DNA of 64,000 bases from contig NZ_JACHMP010000001.1 in NCBI RefSeq assembly GCF_014204985.1, forward strand, positions 1,116,001 to 1,180,000. Direction: 5' to 3'. This DNA is from Streptosporangium becharense. Lineage in GTDB: Bacteria; Actinomycetota; Actinomycetes; Streptosporangiales; Streptosporangiaceae. The notes below the pieces were generated by a model, which saw only the letters and a list, made by a program, of their open reading frames with translations, was not told the origin of the DNA and searched no databases. Position numbers and translations under genes: made by a program. Positions within the stretch are counted from its first letter, which is position 1. Each line of letters begins with the position of its first letter. Below are positions 42,648 to 55,311 of this stretch, in pieces.

Positions 42648-43436
42648 TCAGCCGGACATTTCACCGAAACGGCATAGCTTGACGAACTCCCCGGGATCGA
42701 GGCTCGCGCCGCCGACCAGGGCACCGTCGACATCGGGCTGGGCCATGATGCCGGTGATGTTGTCAGACTTGACCGACCCACCGTAAAGGATACGTACCCC
42801 GGCGGCCACTTCGGCGTCATACAGCTCGGCGAGTCGGGCCCGAAGCGCTCCGCAGACCTCCTGGGCGTCGTCGGGCGTCGCCACCTCACCGGTGCCGATC
42901 GCCCACACCGGCTCGTAGGCGAGCACCACCGACGCGGCCTGCTCCGCGGTGACCTTGCGCAACGCCCCGTCGAGCTGCGAGACGCTGAAGGACACCTGCC
43001 CGCCCGCCTGGCGGACGGGCAGGCCCTCCCCCACGCACACGATGGGGGTGAGCCCGTGCCGGTAGGCCGCCAGCACCTTGGCGTTGACGACGTCGTCGTC
43101 CTCGCCGTGGTACTGGCGCCGCTCGGAGTGGCCGACGGTGACGAAGGAGCACCCGAGCTTGGCGAGCATGGCTCCGGAGATCTCCCCGGTGTAGGCGCCG
43201 CCGTCGTGCGCCGACAGGTCCTGCGCGCCGTAGACGATGCGCAGCTTGTCGCCGTCCACGAGGGTCTGCACGCTGCGCAGGTCGGTGAACGGGGGCAGCA
43301 CCGCCACGTCGACCTTGTCGAAGTCCTTGTCGTTGAGCGCGAACGCCAGCTTCTGGGTGTGCGCGATGGCCTCAAGGTGGTTGAGGTTCATCTTCCAGTT
43401 GCCGGCGATGAGCGGCTTACGCGTGGTGGCGCTCAT
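42648..43436 (-). CDS. tpiA: Triosephosphate isomerase
   Basis: TIM-barrel glycolytic enzyme of 262 residues. Catalytic residues K15 (GNWKMN), H103 (VGHSERR) and E175 ([10 protein letters not shown]) are present, as is the phosphate loop LYGGSVK. It is the third gene of gap-pgk-tpiA, 16 bases after pgk. Confidence 0.98.
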   Translation of the reverse strand: MSATTRKPLIAGNWKMNLNHLEAIAHTQKLAFALNDKDFDKVDVAVLPPFTDLRSVQTLVDGDKLRIVYGAQDLSAHDGGAYTGEISGAMLAKLGCSFVTVGHSERRQYHGEDDDVVNAKVLAAYRHGLTPIVCVGEGLPVRQAGGQVSFSVSQLDGALRKVTAEQAASVVLAYEPVWAIGTGEVATPDDAQEVCGALRARLAELYDAEVAAGVRILYGGSVKSDNITGIMAQPDVDGALVGGASLDPGEFVKLCRFGEMSG

Positions 43437-43452
43437 CGGTCACCGAACCGGT

Positions 43453-44642
43453 TCACTTGTCCTCCAGGGCGACGAGGCCGGGCAGGGTCTTGCCCTCCAG
43501 GTACTCCAGGCTGGCGCCGCCGCCGGTGGAGATGTGCGAGAAGCCGTCCTCGGGCAGGCCGAGCCGGCGCACCGCGGCCGCGGAGTCGCCGCCGCCGACG
43601 ACCGTGAAGGCCTCCGACCCGATCAGCGCCTCGGCGACCGCGCGGGTCCCGCCGGAGAACGCCTCGAACTCGAAGACGCCCATCGGGCCGTTCCAGAACA
43701 CGGTGCGGGCGTCGGCCAGCTTGCCCGCGAACAGCTCGCGGGTGCGCGGGCCGATGTCGAGACCCTGCCGGTCGGCCGGGATCGCGGTGACGTCCACCAC
43801 TTCGTACTCGGTGTCCTCGGCGAACTCCACGGCCGCCAGCACGTCGACCGGGAGGACGAGCTCCACGCCGCGCTTGGCCGCCTCGTCGAGGAAACCGCGC
43901 ACCTGGTCGAGCTGGTCCTCCTGGAGCAGCGACCGGCCGACCTCGTAGCCCTGCGCCTTCAGGAAGGTGTAGGCCATCCCGCCGCCGATCAGCAGCCGAT
44001 CGACCTTGGTGAGCAGGTTGCCGATGACGCCGAGCTTGTCGGAGACCTTGGCTCCGCCCAGCACCACGGCGTACGGCCGCTCGGGAGCCTCGGTCAGCTT
44101 CTCCAGCACCCGGACCTCGGCCAGCACCAGCTGACCGGCCGCGTGCGGCAGCAGGCCGGGCACGTCGTAGACGCTGGCGTGCTTGCGGTGCACCGCGCCG
44201 AAGCCGTCGCCCACGTACAGGTCGGCGAGGGCGGCCAGCTTCTCGGCGAACGCCGCGCGCTCGGCGTCGTCCTTGGACTCCTCGCCGGGCTCGAAGCGCA
44301 GGTTCTCCAGCAGCGCCACCTGCCCGTCCTGGAGCGCCTCCACGGTGGCCCGCGCCGACTCCCCGACCACGTCCGTGGCGAAGGCGACGTCGGCGCCCAG
44401 GAGCTCACCCAGGCGTTCGGCGACCGGGGCCAGTGAGTACTCGGGGTTGGGCCGGCCCTTGGGACGGCCCAGGTGAGCCGTGACGATCACACGCGCTCCC
44501 TTGCCGGCGAGCTCCCTGATCGTCGGCACCGAGGCGCGGATGCGGCCGTCGTCGGTGATGACGTCCCCGTCGAGGGGGACGTTGAGGTCGGCACGGACGA
44601 GGACGCGCCGACCCGCCACGTCGAACTCGGACAGGTCCTTCA

Positions 44643-44643
<1 letters not shown>
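43453..44643 (-). CDS. pgk: Phosphoglycerate kinase
   Basis: Monomeric kinase of 396 residues making ATP from 1,3-bisphosphoglycerate. The N-terminus [14 protein letters not shown], the hinge region and the nucleotide loop [15 protein letters not shown] with [14 protein letters not shown] are all typical. Its ATG overlaps the gap stop (ATGA), so the two are coupled. Confidence 0.98.
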
Positions 44644-45757
<1,114 letters not shown>

Positions 45758-45931
45758 GGTGGGGTGGCCTTCGGCATTCCCCACCCCATGAACGTGTATC
45801 GCACCGTTCAAGCGAAGTGCCCGAATCGCCCCTTCAAACGCGTCCATCCCCTGGAAAATCCGCTGTCACGGACGACGATCCGTCTCCGGCCGCCCGGCTC
45901 CCGGGGCGTACCCGAGCACCTCTCGCGGGCA

Positions 45932-46156
45932 TGCTCGCGCGTCTCGGAGGGCGTTTCGGGGGCGGCTCCCCGGGGCGTGCTCGCGCGTCTCGAAGGGGCG
46001 TGTCCGGGCGTCCCGGGGCCGTAGCGCTCGCGCGTCTCGGCGGGCGTCCCCGGCTGGCGTGCCCAGGCGTCTTCCGGGAGTGCGGCTCCCGGGATCAGGC
46101 CCACGGCCTCCCGGCGTGACCCACGCGTTTCGGGGCGTCCCCGGCTGGCGTGCCCA
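45932..46156. repeat. Irregular direct repeats downstream of whiA
   Basis: GCTCGCGCGTCTCG recurs near 45933, 45979 and 46026 (spacing 46-47), and a 23-bp exact repeat beginning GGCGTCCCCGGCTGG is at 46043-46065 and 46134-46156. They lie just after the whiA stop. Possibly degraded tandem repeats. Confidence 0.6.
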
Positions 46157-46241
46157 AACGTCCCCCGGGGGCACGGCTCCCCCGATGGCGTACCCGCGGC
46201 GTCCCGGGAGGCGCCCGGCGCGCCGGGCGGGCGAAGAGGCC

Positions 46242-47222
46242 CTACGGGGCCAGCATGTCGACGGTGAGGTTGGCCTCGGTGTTGGGGATGCCGATGTCCT
46301 GGGCACGCTTGTCGGCCATGGCCAGCAGCCGGCGGATACGGCCCGCGATGGCGTCCTTGGTCAACGGCGGGTCGGCGAGCTGCCCGAGCTCCTCCAGGGA
46401 CGCCTGCTTGTGCTCCACCCGCAGGCGGCCGGCGACCACCAGGTGCTCGGGGGCGTCCTCACCGAGGATCTCCAGAGCGCGCTGGACCCTGGCGCCCGCG
46501 GCGACCGCGGCGCGGGCGGAGCGGCGCAGGTTGGCGTCGTCGAAGTTGGCCAGCCGGTTGGCCGTCGCCCGGACCTCGCGGCGCATCCGCCGCTCCTCCC
46601 AGGCCAGCACGCTGTCGTGGGCCCCCAGCCGGGTCAGCAGGGCGCCGATGGCGTCGCCGTCGCGGACCACGACCCGGTCGACGCCGCGGACCTCGCGGGC
46701 CTTGGCGTGGATCTTCAGCCTCCGGGCCGATCCGACCAGCGCCAGCGCGGCCTCCGGACCGGGACAGGTGACCTCCAGCGACATGGAGCGCCCCGGCTCG
46801 GTCAGCGAGCCGTGCGCCAGGAACGCCCCCCTCCAGGCGGCCTCGGCGTCACAGGTCGCCCCGGCGACGACCTGGCGCGGCAGACCGCGGACCGGCCGGC
46901 CGTGGTTGTCGATCAGGCCGGTCTGCCGGGCGAGCGCCTCACCGTCGCGGTAGACCCGGACGAGATAACGCGAGCCCTTGCGCAACCCGGCGGGGGCCAG
47001 CACGAGCACCTCCGCCTTGTGCCCGAAGACCTCGCCGATGTCCTTGATGAGCCGCCGGGCGGTGACATTGGTGTCGAGCTCGGCCTCGATCACGATCCGT
47101 CCGCTCACCAGGTGCAACCCGCTCGCGAAGCGAAGGAGCGTCGACACCTCGGCCTTACGGCAGCAAGGCTTCAGGACCGGCAGCCTGCTCAGCTCGTCCT
47201 TCACCACACCTGTCATCGCCAT
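46242..47222 (-). CDS. whiA: WhiA, sporulation transcription regulator
   Basis: A 326-residue WhiA protein, combining an N-terminal LAGLIDADG-like domain ([27 protein letters not shown]) with a C-terminal helix-turn-helix ([30 protein letters not shown]). WhiA works with WhiB to control the switch from aerial growth to sporulation. The ATG at 47222 ([14 protein letters not shown]) follows GGAGGA. It ends the uvrC-rapZ-yvcK-whiA group, 93 bases after yvcK. Confidence 0.97.
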   Translation of the reverse strand: MAMTGVVKDELSRLPVLKPCCRKAEVSTLLRFASGLHLVSGRIVIEAELDTNVTARRLIKDIGEVFGHKAEVLVLAPAGLRKGSRYLVRVYRDGEALARQTGLIDNHGRPVRGLPRQVVAGATCDAEAAWRGAFLAHGSLTEPGRSMSLEVTCPGPEAALALVGSARRLKIHAKAREVRGVDRVVVRDGDAIGALLTRLGAHDSVLAWEERRMRREVRATANRLANFDDANLRRSARAAVAAGARVQRALEILGEDAPEHLVVAGRLRVEHKQASLEELGQLADPPLTKDAIAGRIRRLLAMADKRAQDIGIPNTEANLTVDMLAP

Positions 47223-47315
47223 GTGCGTTCGTCCTCCCCCATACAGACCCCATGCGGCCCGAGATACGTCAGGCTCACAGAAGTTTCTCGCACTCCCAAG
47301 CACCGCTGACCAGGA

Positions 47316-48431
47316 TCAACGCTTCTCACGGAAAATCTCGTCCAGGACGGAGGCAAGACGTTGCGCATCGTGTCGCGGGGAGCCGTCCCGCTCGGCGACG
47401 GGGGCCAGCACCAGCCTCCCGCCGAATCCGGCCGCGGCCTTCTCCAGTTCCTCCCGGTCGTCGGCCACCCCGGTGTCGGCGAGGACCACGTCGACCTCCA
47501 GGGAAGGCGCGTGCTCCCGCAGCACCTCCAGGTGTTTCTGCGGGGAGAACCCGTCGGTCTCGCCGGGCTGAGGTGCCAGGTTCAGCGCCACCAGCCTGCG
47601 GGCGCGCGTGTCGTGCAGCGCCTCGGCCAGCTCCGGCACCATCAGGTGGGGCAGCACGCTGGTGAACCAGGAACCGGGCCCGAAGATCACCCAGTCGGCG
47701 GAACGGACCGCCTCGACGGCCTCGGCGCACGCGGGCGGGTCGGCCGGCACCAGTGAGATGGCCCGGACCCTGCCGGGGGTCAGCGCGCAGGCCACCTGGC
47801 CGCGCACCGTGCTCACCAGCCCGTCCAGCTCCACCTCGGCGACGATGTCGAGCGGCACCGACGACATCGGCAGCACCCGGCCGTGCGCGCCCAGCAACCG
47901 CCCGACCCAGTCGAGCCCGGCGACCGTGTCGCCCAGGCGCTCCCACAGGGCCACGATCAGCAGATTGCCGACCGCGTGACCGTGCAGATCGCCCTCGCTG
48001 CGGAAACGGTGCTGGACGACCTCGCTCCAGGTGCGGCCCCAGTCGTCGTCACCGCACAGCGCGGCCAGGGCCATCCTCAGGTCTCCCGGGGGCAGCACAC
48101 CGAGCTCACGGCGGAGCCGACCGCTCGACCCCCCGTCATCGGCGACCGTGACCACCGCCGTCAGCTGCGAGGCGACCCTGCGTAACGCCGACAGCGAGGC
48201 GTAGAGCCCGTGTCCGCCGCCCAGCGCGACGACCTTGGGGCCCCCGTCCGCCTGCGGCCCGTATTCGGGACCCCGGGCTGTCGCCGTCCCGTACTCGGGC
48301 CCCCCGTCCGCCCGCGGGCCGTACCCGGGGCCCCGGGCTGTTGCCGTCCCGTACTCGGAGCCCCCGTCCGCTCCCGGCCCGTATTCGAAACCTTCGGCCG
48401 CTCCCGGCCCGTGCTCGAGACCCTCATTCAC
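47316..48431 (-). CDS. yvcK: YvcK/CuvA-family protein with three 20-residue N-terminal repeats
   Basis: UDP-sugar-binding YvcK family, linked to gluconeogenic growth and cell-wall control. The Rossmann-like core starts at residue 65 (PKVVALGGGHGLYASL), with TVADDGGSSGRLR and FGPGSWFTSVLPHL. Before it are three head-to-tail 20-residue repeats (residues 5-24, 25-44, 45-64) of the type EYGTATARGPEYGP followed by ADGG. The last two are near identical, with a 60-bp DNA period (48271-48299 and 48331-48359 match). The ATG at 48431 overlaps the rapZ stop (ATGA), so the extension is very likely translated. Usual homologues lack it. Confidence 0.93.
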   Translation of the reverse strand: MNEGLEHGPGAAEGFEYGPGADGGSEYGTATARGPGYGPRADGGPEYGTATARGPEYGPQADGGPKVVALGGGHGLYASLSALRRVASQLTAVVTVADDGGSSGRLRRELGVLPPGDLRMALAALCGDDDWGRTWSEVVQHRFRSEGDLHGHAVGNLLIVALWERLGDTVAGLDWVGRLLGAHGRVLPMSSVPLDIVAEVELDGLVSTVRGQVACALTPGRVRAISLVPADPPACAEAVEAVRSADWVIFGPGSWFTSVLPHLMVPELAEALHDTRARRLVALNLAPQPGETDGFSPQKHLEVLREHAPSLEVDVVLADTGVADDREELEKAAAGFGGRLVLAPVAERDGSPRHDAQRLASVLDEIFREKR

Positions 48432-49300
48432 TCCCGGCCCACATCCCGATGACTCACCTGCACGTCCATGCCACCCCGGTCCCGCAACCGCACGGCGATC
48501 TGCTCGGCCATGGCGACGCTGCGGTGCTTGCCGCCGGTGCAGCCGACGGCGAGCGTGGCGTAGCTCTTGCCCTCGCGGGTGTAGCCGGAGGCGATGATGC
48601 CCAGCACCTCCTCGTAGGCGTCGAGGAGCTCCTTCGCACCCGCTTGGTTGAGAACGTACTCCCGTACGGGAGTGTCGAGGCCGTTCATCGGACGAAGCTC
48701 GGGCACCCAGTGGGGATTGGGCAGGAACCGGCAGTCGACGACCAGGTCGGCGTCGACCGGCAGGCCGTACTTGTAACCGAAGGAGACCACGTTGACACGG
48801 AGCCCGGGCCGGTTCTCGCCGCCGAAGAAGGCAACGATCTTGCCGCGCAGCTCGTGGACGTTGAGGTTGGAGGTGTCGATCACCAGGTCGGCGTTGGCCC
48901 GGACCTCACGCAGGATGCCCCGTTCCCGCGCGATGCCGTCGACCAGGCGGCCGTCGCCCTGGAGCGGGTGGGGGCGGCGGACGTTCTCGAACCTGCGGAC
49001 CAGTTCCTCGTCGCTGGCCTCCAGGAACACCACGCGCACGCCGACGCCGCGCCCCTCCAGCTCCTCGATCGCGGTGTTGAGGTCGGTGGTGAAAGCCAGG
49101 CTCCGCACGTCGACGACCGCGGCCACCTTGTCGGCGGCGAGCTTGACCCGCCCGGCCTCCTCGGCCATGGCGAACAACAGGCCCGGCGGCAGGTTGTCGA
49201 TGACGAACCAGCCCAGGTCTTCCAGGGCCTTCGCGGCGGTGCTCCGCCCCGCCCCGGACATGCCGGTGACGACGACGAAGGCTGTGTCTCTCTCGCTCAT
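48428..49300 (-). CDS. rapZ: RapZ-family RNase adapter / nucleotide-binding protein
   Basis: A 290-residue protein. The N-terminal P-loop GMSGAGRS (13-20) has Arg in place of the usual Lys, as is common in actinobacteria. The C-terminal domain contains [25 protein letters not shown] and [17 protein letters not shown], typical of RapZ/YvcJ. In E. coli it directs decay of a small RNA controlling glucosamine-6-P synthesis; the actinobacterial role is less clear. It overlaps uvrC and yvcK by four bases each. Confidence 0.95.
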   Translation of the reverse strand: MSERDTAFVVVTGMSGAGRSTAAKALEDLGWFVIDNLPPGLLFAMAEEAGRVKLAADKVAAVVDVRSLAFTTDLNTAIEELEGRGVGVRVVFLEASDEELVRRFENVRRPHPLQGDGRLVDGIARERGILREVRANADLVIDTSNLNVHELRGKIVAFFGGENRPGLRVNVVSFGYKYGLPVDADLVVDCRFLPNPHWVPELRPMNGLDTPVREYVLNQAGAKELLDAYEEVLGIIASGYTREGKSYATLAVGCTGGKHRSVAMAEQIAVRLRDRGGMDVQVSHRDVGRE

Positions 49301-51240
49301 GGGTTCTGCCCCTTCAAGGCCGACACGATCGTCTCGGCCGTCGAGGGGCCGATCCCGGGGACCTCGCAGATCTGCGCCGCGGTCGCCTCCCGCAGCCGTT
49401 TGACCGATCCGAAATGTTTGATCAGCGCCTGCCTGCGGGCCGGGCCGAGACCGGGGACCTCGTCCAGAGCACTCTGCTGAACACTCTTCGACCGCTTGGA
49501 CCGATGGTAGGCGATGGCGAAGCGGTGAGCTTCGTCGCGTACCCGCTGAAGCAGGTAAAGGGCCTCGCTGGAGCGGGGCAGGATCACCGGCAGGTCATCT
49601 CCGGGGAGCCAGACCTCCTCCAGCCGCTTGGCCAGGCCGCAGACCGCCACGTCGTCCACGCCCAGCTCGTCGAGGGCCCTGCGGGCGGCGGCCGCCTGGG
49701 CCGGGCCGCCGTCGACGACGACCAGGTGCGGCGGGTAGGCGAACTTGCGCGGCCTGCCGGTCTCCGGGTCGATGCCGGAGGGCTGCTCCCCACCCGGCTC
49801 CGCCCCGGCGTCGGCGTCGAGGTCACCGGTGGCGGAACGCTCCTCCAGATAGCGCTTGAACCGGCGTGAGATCACCTCGTGGATGGAGGCCACGTCGCCC
49901 TCGGCGGAGCGCACGGCGAACCTGCGGTACTCGCTCTTGCGGGCCAGGCCGTCCTCGAACACCACCATCGAGGCCACCACGTTGGTGCCCTGGATGTGGG
50001 AGACGTCGTAACACTCGATGCGCAACGGCACCTGGTCGAGACCGAGGGCGTCGGCGACCTCCTGCAGCGCCCTGCTGCGCGAGGTCAGGTCGCTGGCCCG
50101 CTTGAGCTTGTGCTGGTTGAGCGCCTCCTTGGCGTTGCGCTCGACGGTCTCCAGCAGCGACCTCTTGTCTCCGCGCTGCGGAACCCTGATCTCCACCCGG
50201 GCCCCGCGGTGCTCGCTCAGCAGCTCGGCGACCGCCTCGGCGTCCGGCGGCGGCGCGGGGACCAGCACCTCCCTGGGCAGCGACTCCGCGGCGGCGTCGC
50301 CGTACATCTGCAGCAGGAACTGCTCGACCAGCTCCCCTGGACCGGTCTCCTCGACCTTGTCGACCACCCAGCCGCGCTGCCCCCTGATCCGCCCGCCGCG
50401 GACGTAGAAGACGTGGACCGCCGCCTCCAGCGGATCCTCCGCCAGGGCGATCACGTCGCAGTCGGTGTTGTCGCCGAGCACCACGGCCTGCTTCTCCATC
50501 GCCCGCTGGAGCGCCTGGACGTCGTCGCGCAGCCGGGCGGCCCGCTCGTACTCCTGCTCTGCGGCGGCCTCGCGCATCTCACGCTCCAGCCGCTTGATGA
50601 ACCGGCCGGTGTTGCCCGCCATGAAGTCGCAGAAATCCTCGGCCAGCCCGCGGTGCTCCTCGGCGGTGACCCGGCTGACGCAGGGGGCGGAGCACTTGTC
50701 GATGTAGCCCAGCAGGCACGGGCGGCCGATCTGCCCCGCCCGGCGGAACACGCCCGTCGAGCAGCTCCTGATCGGGAAGACCCGGAGCAGCAGGTCGACG
50801 GTCTCCCGGATCGCCCAGGCGTGGGAGTAGGGACCGAAGTAACGGGTGCCCTTGCGCTTGGCCCCGCGCAGCACCTGGACCCGGGGGAACTCCTCCCCCA
50901 TGGTGACCGCGAGGTAGGGATAGGACTTGTCGTCGCGGTATTTGACGTTGAACCGCGGGTCGTACTCCTTGATCCAGGAGTATTCGAGCTGGAGGGCCTC
51001 GACCTCGGTGCCGACGACCGTCCAGTCGACGCCGACGGCGGTCGTGAGCATGGTCTGGGTGCGCGGATGGAGGCCCGCGAAGTCGGCGAAGTAGGAGTTG
51101 AGGCGCTGGCGGAGGCTCTTGGCCTTGCCCACGTAGATGACCCGGCCTTCGGCGTCTTTGAACCGGTAGACACCGGGGGATTCGGGGATCGACCCCGGCT
51201 TCGGCCGGAAACCCACCGGACCGTTCACAGATCTCGCCAC
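49297..51240 (-). CDS. uvrC: UvrC, excinuclease ABC subunit C
   Basis: Dual-incision nuclease of nucleotide excision repair, 647 residues. The N-terminal GIY-YIG domain is [28 protein letters not shown] motif lies near residue 210, the RNase H-like endonuclease follows ([34 protein letters not shown]), and a helix-hairpin-helix pair ends the protein ([31 protein letters not shown]). The GTG at 51240 lies six bases after TAGGCT, so the message may be leaderless. It leads the group with rapZ, yvcK and whiA. Confidence 0.96.
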   Translation of the reverse strand: MARSVNGPVGFRPKPGSIPESPGVYRFKDAEGRVIYVGKAKSLRQRLNSYFADFAGLHPRTQTMLTTAVGVDWTVVGTEVEALQLEYSWIKEYDPRFNVKYRDDKSYPYLAVTMGEEFPRVQVLRGAKRKGTRYFGPYSHAWAIRETVDLLLRVFPIRSCSTGVFRRAGQIGRPCLLGYIDKCSAPCVSRVTAEEHRGLAEDFCDFMAGNTGRFIKRLEREMREAAAEQEYERAARLRDDVQALQRAMEKQAVVLGDNTDCDVIALAEDPLEAAVHVFYVRGGRIRGQRGWVVDKVEETGPGELVEQFLLQMYGDAAAESLPREVLVPAPPPDAEAVAELLSEHRGARVEIRVPQRGDKRSLLETVERNAKEALNQHKLKRASDLTSRSRALQEVADALGLDQVPLRIECYDVSHIQGTNVVASMVVFEDGLARKSEYRRFAVRSAEGDVASIHEVISRRFKRYLEERSATGDLDADAGAEPGGEQPSGIDPETGRPRKFAYPPHLVVVDGGPAQAAAARRALDELGVDDVAVCGLAKRLEEVWLPGDDLPVILPRSSEALYLLQRVRDEAHRFAIAYHRSKRSKSVQQSALDEVPGLGPARRQALIKHFGSVKRLREATAAQICEVPGIGPSTAETIVSALKGQNP

Positions 51241-51246
51241 GTGAAA

Positions 51247-51252
51247 AGCCTA
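51247..51252 (-). promoter_or_regulatory. -10 box of the uvrC operon, probably leaderless
   Basis: Minus-strand TAGGCT, six bases before the uvrC GTG. No Shine-Dalgarno; no clear -35. Confidence 0.4.
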
Positions 51253-51335
51253 TCGGCCCCCACCGACAGGATCCCTGCCCACGCGGCCCTTCCGGGCCCT
51301 CGGGAGAACCTTCGGCGAACTGCTGCGGCAACCGC

Positions 51336-51441
51336 GCACGAGCCCCCGGCGGACTCACACGGGAGCCTCGCACGAGCCCCCGGCGGAGACTCACACAGGA
51401 ACCTCGCACGAGCCCTTGGCGGACTCGCACGGGAGCCCGGA
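51336..51441. repeat. Three tandem 34-36-bp repeats upstream of uvrC
   Basis: GCACGAGCCCCCGGCGGA starts at 51336 and 51370, and a two-base variant at 51406, in units of 34 and 36 bases. They lie in the 293-base gap between the Rieske gene end and uvrC. The irregular unit length argues against a coding role. Confidence 0.65.
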
Positions 51442-51533
51442 TGGAACACGGACGGGCTCCCACGGGAACCTCGGCCGGAACGCGGGCGGCCCGGCGGCCG
51501 GGACGGTTCCCGGCGGCCGGGCCGCACCGGTGC

Positions 51534-51995
51534 TCAGGCGAGGGTGATGGAGTCGCCGTCGACCTTGATCTGCTTCTCCTCCAGCGGCTTCTTCGCCGGC
51601 CCCTCCGTCACGGAACCATCGTTGATCTTGAACCTGCTGTTGTGGCACGGGCACACGATCACGCCGTCCTCGACGCTGCCCACGTCGCACCCCTGGTGGG
51701 GGCAGACGGAGGTGAATGCCTTGAACTGCCCGGCCGTGGGCTGGGTGATGACGATCTTCTGTTCCTTGAAGACCTTGCCGCCGCCCTCCGGGATGTCGGC
51801 GGTCTTGGCCAGGGCCTGCGCCCCGGAGTCGCCCGGCTGGGCCGCGGCGCCGGTCTCGGGAGCGGACGACGTGGTGGCAGAGGTGTCACCGCCGCCCGCG
51901 GCCGGCTCGCCGTACCCTGAGCACGCGGTCAGGAGCGCGGCCACGCCGGCGCCTCCGGCGCTCAACATCACCGCGCGGCGTGTGGTCTCTGTCAT
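51534..51995 (-). CDS. Rieske [2Fe-2S] lipoprotein
   Basis: A 153-residue exported Rieske protein. The N-terminus has a twin-arginine pair (R6-R7) and a lipobox LLTA-C25, so it is probably folded with its cluster, exported by Tat and lipid-anchored. After a ~40-residue disordered linker the Rieske domain has C98-P-H100 and C115-P-C117-H118 as cluster ligands, with C103/C117 as the likely disulfide. Small free-standing Rieske proteins of this type are common in actinobacteria, with unknown partners. It sits between uvrA and uvrC, as in relatives. Confidence 0.92.
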   Translation of the reverse strand: MTETTRRAVMLSAGGAGVAALLTACSGYGEPAAGGGDTSATTSSAPETGAAAQPGDSGAQALAKTADIPEGGGKVFKEQKIVITQPTAGQFKAFTSVCPHQGCDVGSVEDGVIVCPCHNSRFKINDGSVTEGPAKKPLEEKQIKVDGDSITLA

Positions 51996-52470
51996 GGTCG
52001 CCCTCCCAGGGGGTCATCATCTTCAGGTGCGGTCCGAAGCCCGATGACGGTTCAGCATGCCGTAGGCCGTGTCAGAAAACTGTGAAGAAATACGCCCATC
52101 CCACATGTTCCGGAGCACCCGGATTCGCTGACCGGGAGAAAAACCCTGGTCACCGCCGGTAGTGCCCGCCACGACCTCCGGCCGGAACCATCCGGCACAC
52201 CTCAGCTCTGAGGCATCCGGTCACCCGTCCGTACGGCGGGACCGCCGTCACCGCCGGTCACGGCCGCCCGCACGACGTCCGTGTCGAATCGCACCTGTTC
52301 CGTCCGTCGGTCATCGTTCGCCTCCATGACGTCCACGCCGTATCGAGCCCATTCCGTCACCGCCGATCGCCGTCCGCCCACACGGCATCCCACGCCGTAC
52401 CGGACCCGTGCCACCGCCGCCGGGCCCCGCTGCGGAACGTCCGCGCGGGAGCCCGGCCTCGTCCCCGGCC
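51996..52470. other. Intergenic region between the Rieske gene and uvrA
   Basis: 475 bases with no supported gene. A short open frame (52202-52414, minus) is rich in Arg/Gly/Val with imperfect self-repeats and no homology I recognise. Imperfect direct repeats around CACGCCGTATCG / CACGCCGTACCG (52338-52405) are visible. The Rieske promoter should lie near 52000-52080. Confidence 0.5.
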
Positions 52471-55311
52471 TCAGACGCCCAGGATCTTGCGCAGGAAGCG
52501 GCCGGTGTGGCTCTCCTCGACCAGGGCGACCTCCTCGGGCGTGCCCGTGGCGATCACCGTTCCGCCCTTGGAGCCGCCCTCGGGACCCATGTCGATCAGC
52601 CAGTCGGCAGTCTTGATCACGTCGAGGTTGTGCTCGATCACGATGACCGTGTTGCCGCCGTCGACGAGCTTGCCGAGCACGCCGAGCAGCCGCCGGATGT
52701 CCTCGAAGTGCAGGCCGGTGGTGGGCTCGTCCAGCACGTAGATCGTCCGGCCGGTGGAGCGGCGCTGCAGTTCGGCGGCGAGCTTGACACGCTGGGCCTC
52801 GCCGCCGGACAGGGTCGTGGCGGGCTGGCCGAGCCGGACGTACCCCAGGCCGACGTCGTTGAGCGTCTGCAGGTAGCGCTTGATCGACGGGATGGAGTCG
52901 AAGAAGCCCAGGGCCTCCTCGATCGGCATGTCGAGCACCTCGGCGATCGTCTTGCCCTTGTAGTGGACCTCCAGGGTCTCCCGGTTGTAGCGGGCACCGT
53001 GGCAGACCTCACACGGGACGTAGACGTCCGGCAGGAAGTTCATCTCGATCTTCAGGGTGCCGTCTCCGGAACACGCCTCGCACCGGCCGCCCTTGACGTT
53101 GAAGCTGAAACGGCCCTTCTGGTAGCCCCGGACCTTCGCCTCGGTGGTCTGCGCGAACAGGTCGCGGACCTTGTCGAAGACACCCGTGTAGGTCGCCGGG
53201 TTGGAGCGGGGGGTGCGGCCGATGGGTGACTGGTCGACGTGCACGACCTTGTCGACCAGGTCCATCCCGGTGATGCGCGAGTGCCGCCCCGGAACGGTGC
53301 GCGCGCCGTTGAGCTCCTTGGCCAGCGCGCTGTAGAGGATGTCGTTGACCAGCGTCGACTTGCCGGACCCCGAGACACCGGTGACCGCGGTGAACACGCC
53401 GAGGGGGAACTCGACGTCGACGCCCTTGAGGTTGTGTTCCCGGGCACCCTTCACCGTGATCTGCCGTTTCCGGTCGCGCTTGCGCCGGGCGGCGGGGACG
53501 GCGATGCTCCTGCGACCCGACAGGTAGGCGCCGGTCATCGAGTCCTCGCAGGCCAGAAGCTCGGGCACCGTGCCGGAGACGACGACCTGACCACCGTGCT
53601 CACCGGCGCCGGGACCGATGTCGACCACCCAGTCGGCGGCGGCGATGGTGTCTTCGTCGTGCTCGACCACGATCAGCGTGTTGCCCATGTCGCGGAGCCT
53701 GATGAGGGTCTCCAGCAGACGCTGGTTGTCGCGCTGGTGCAGGCCGATGGACGGCTCGTCGAGCACGTACAGCACACCGACCAGGCCGGAGCCGATCTGG
53801 GTGGCCAGCCGGATCCGCTGCGCCTCGCCGCCCGCGAGGGTGCCGGAGGCGCGGTCCATCGTCAGGTAGTCGAGGCCGACGTCGAGCAGGAAACCCATCC
53901 GGGCGTTGATCTCCTTGACCACCCGCTCGGCGATGTGCATGTCACGCTCGGAGAGCCGCAGCCCGGCCAGGAACCGCGCGCAGTCGCCGATCGACATGGC
54001 GGAGACCTCGGCGATCGAACGGCCGTCGACCGTGACCGCCAGGGAGACGGGCTTGAGTCTCGCGCCCTTGCACGCCGGGCACGGGACCTCCCGCATGTAG
54101 CCTTCGTACTTCTCCCGCATGCCGTCGCTGTCGGACTCGGCGTGACGGCGCTGCAGCCAGGGGATCGCCCCCTCGAAGGTGGTGTAGTAGGAGCGCTGGC
54201 GGCCGTAGCGGTTGCTGTAGCGGACGTGGACCTGCTCGTCGTAGCCGTGCAGGAGGGCCTTCTGCGCCTTCTTGGGCAGCCGCTCCCAGGGGGTGTCGAG
54301 ATTGAACCCCATGGCCAGGCCGAGCGCCTCGACCAGGCGGATGAAGTAGTCGCTGGTGTGCCCCCCGGCCCACGGGAAGATCGCACCCTCGCGCAGGGTC
54401 TTCTCCGGGTCGGACACGATCAGCTCGGGGTCGACCTCCATCCGGACCCCCAGGCCGGTGCACTCCGGGCAGGCGCCGAAGGGCGAGTTGAAGGAGAACG
54501 AGCGGGGCTCCAGCTCCTCGAACGACAGATCGTCGTAGGGGCAGTGGAGATGCTCGGAGTAGAAGCGCTCACGGTTGGGGTCGTCCTCAGGGAGGTCGAC
54601 GAACTCCAGCGTGATCGTGCCGCCCGACAGCTGCAGGGCGGTCTCCACCGACCCGGTCAGCCGGCTGCCCGCCCCCTCCTTCACCGCGAGACGGTCGACG
54701 ATCACCTCGATGTCGTGCTTCTCCTGCTTCTTCAGCGTCGGCGGCTGGTCCAGCCGGACCACCGTGCCGTCGACGCGGGCGCGGGCGAAGCCCTTGGCCT
54801 GCAGCTGGCTGAACAGCTCGGCGTACTCCCCCTTGCGGCCGCGGATCACCGGGGCGAGCACCTGGAAGCGGGTGCCCTCGGGAAGCTCCATCACCCGGTC
54901 GACGATCTGCTCCGGGCTCTGCTTGGCGATCGGGCGCCCGCACTGCGGGCAGTGCGGCTTGCCGATGCGCGCCCACAGCAGGCGCAGGTAGTCGTAGACC
55001 TCGGTGATCGTGCCGACGGTCGAGCGGGGGTTGCGGCTGGTCGACTTCTGGTCGATCGACACCGCGGGCGAGAGCCCCTCGATGAAGTCGACGTCGGGCT
55101 TGTCCATCTGCCCGAGGAACTGCCGCGCGTACGCCGACAGCGACTCGACATAGCGACGCTGGCCCTCGGCGAAGATCGTGTCGAAGGCGAGACTGGACTT
55201 TCCCGATCCGGAGAGTCCAGTGAAGACGATCAGAGAGTCTCGCGGGAGGTCCAGCGAGACGTCCTTGAGGTTGTGTTCACGTGCGCCACGCACGATGAGG
55301 CGGTCAGCCAC
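52471..55311 (-). CDS. uvrA: UvrA, excinuclease ABC subunit A
   Basis: Damage-recognition ATPase of nucleotide excision repair, 946 residues with two ABC modules. Walker A motifs are GLSGSGKSS near 32 and GVSGSGKST near 645. Zinc modules are present in the first (ACPECTGLG region) and second (RCEACSGDG ... [12 protein letters not shown]) halves. Signature stretches are [18 protein letters not shown] and [16 protein letters not shown]. The start is a GTG at 55311 without a visible Shine-Dalgarno. I see no mycobacterial-type LexA box in the upstream region. Confidence 0.98.
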   Translation of the reverse strand: MADRLIVRGAREHNLKDVSLDLPRDSLIVFTGLSGSGKSSLAFDTIFAEGQRRYVESLSAYARQFLGQMDKPDVDFIEGLSPAVSIDQKSTSRNPRSTVGTITEVYDYLRLLWARIGKPHCPQCGRPIAKQSPEQIVDRVMELPEGTRFQVLAPVIRGRKGEYAELFSQLQAKGFARARVDGTVVRLDQPPTLKKQEKHDIEVIVDRLAVKEGAGSRLTGSVETALQLSGGTITLEFVDLPEDDPNRERFYSEHLHCPYDDLSFEELEPRSFSFNSPFGACPECTGLGVRMEVDPELIVSDPEKTLREGAIFPWAGGHTSDYFIRLVEALGLAMGFNLDTPWERLPKKAQKALLHGYDEQVHVRYSNRYGRQRSYYTTFEGAIPWLQRRHAESDSDGMREKYEGYMREVPCPACKGARLKPVSLAVTVDGRSIAEVSAMSIGDCARFLAGLRLSERDMHIAERVVKEINARMGFLLDVGLDYLTMDRASGTLAGGEAQRIRLATQIGSGLVGVLYVLDEPSIGLHQRDNQRLLETLIRLRDMGNTLIVVEHDEDTIAAADWVVDIGPGAGEHGGQVVVSGTVPELLACEDSMTGAYLSGRRSIAVPAARRKRDRKRQITVKGAREHNLKGVDVEFPLGVFTAVTGVSGSGKSTLVNDILYSALAKELNGARTVPGRHSRITGMDLVDKVVHVDQSPIGRTPRSNPATYTGVFDKVRDLFAQTTEAKVRGYQKGRFSFNVKGGRCEACSGDGTLKIEMNFLPDVYVPCEVCHGARYNRETLEVHYKGKTIAEVLDMPIEEALGFFDSIPSIKRYLQTLNDVGLGYVRLGQPATTLSGGEAQRVKLAAELQRRSTGRTIYVLDEPTTGLHFEDIRRLLGVLGKLVDGGNTVIVIEHNLDVIKTADWLIDMGPEGGSKGGTVIATGTPEEVALVEESHTGRFLRKILGV

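Noticed and set aside
52202-52414. Small 70-codon gene between the Rieske gene and uvrA
   Set aside because: Repetitive Arg/Gly/Val composition, no ribosome site and no recognised family; listed only within the intergenic entry.
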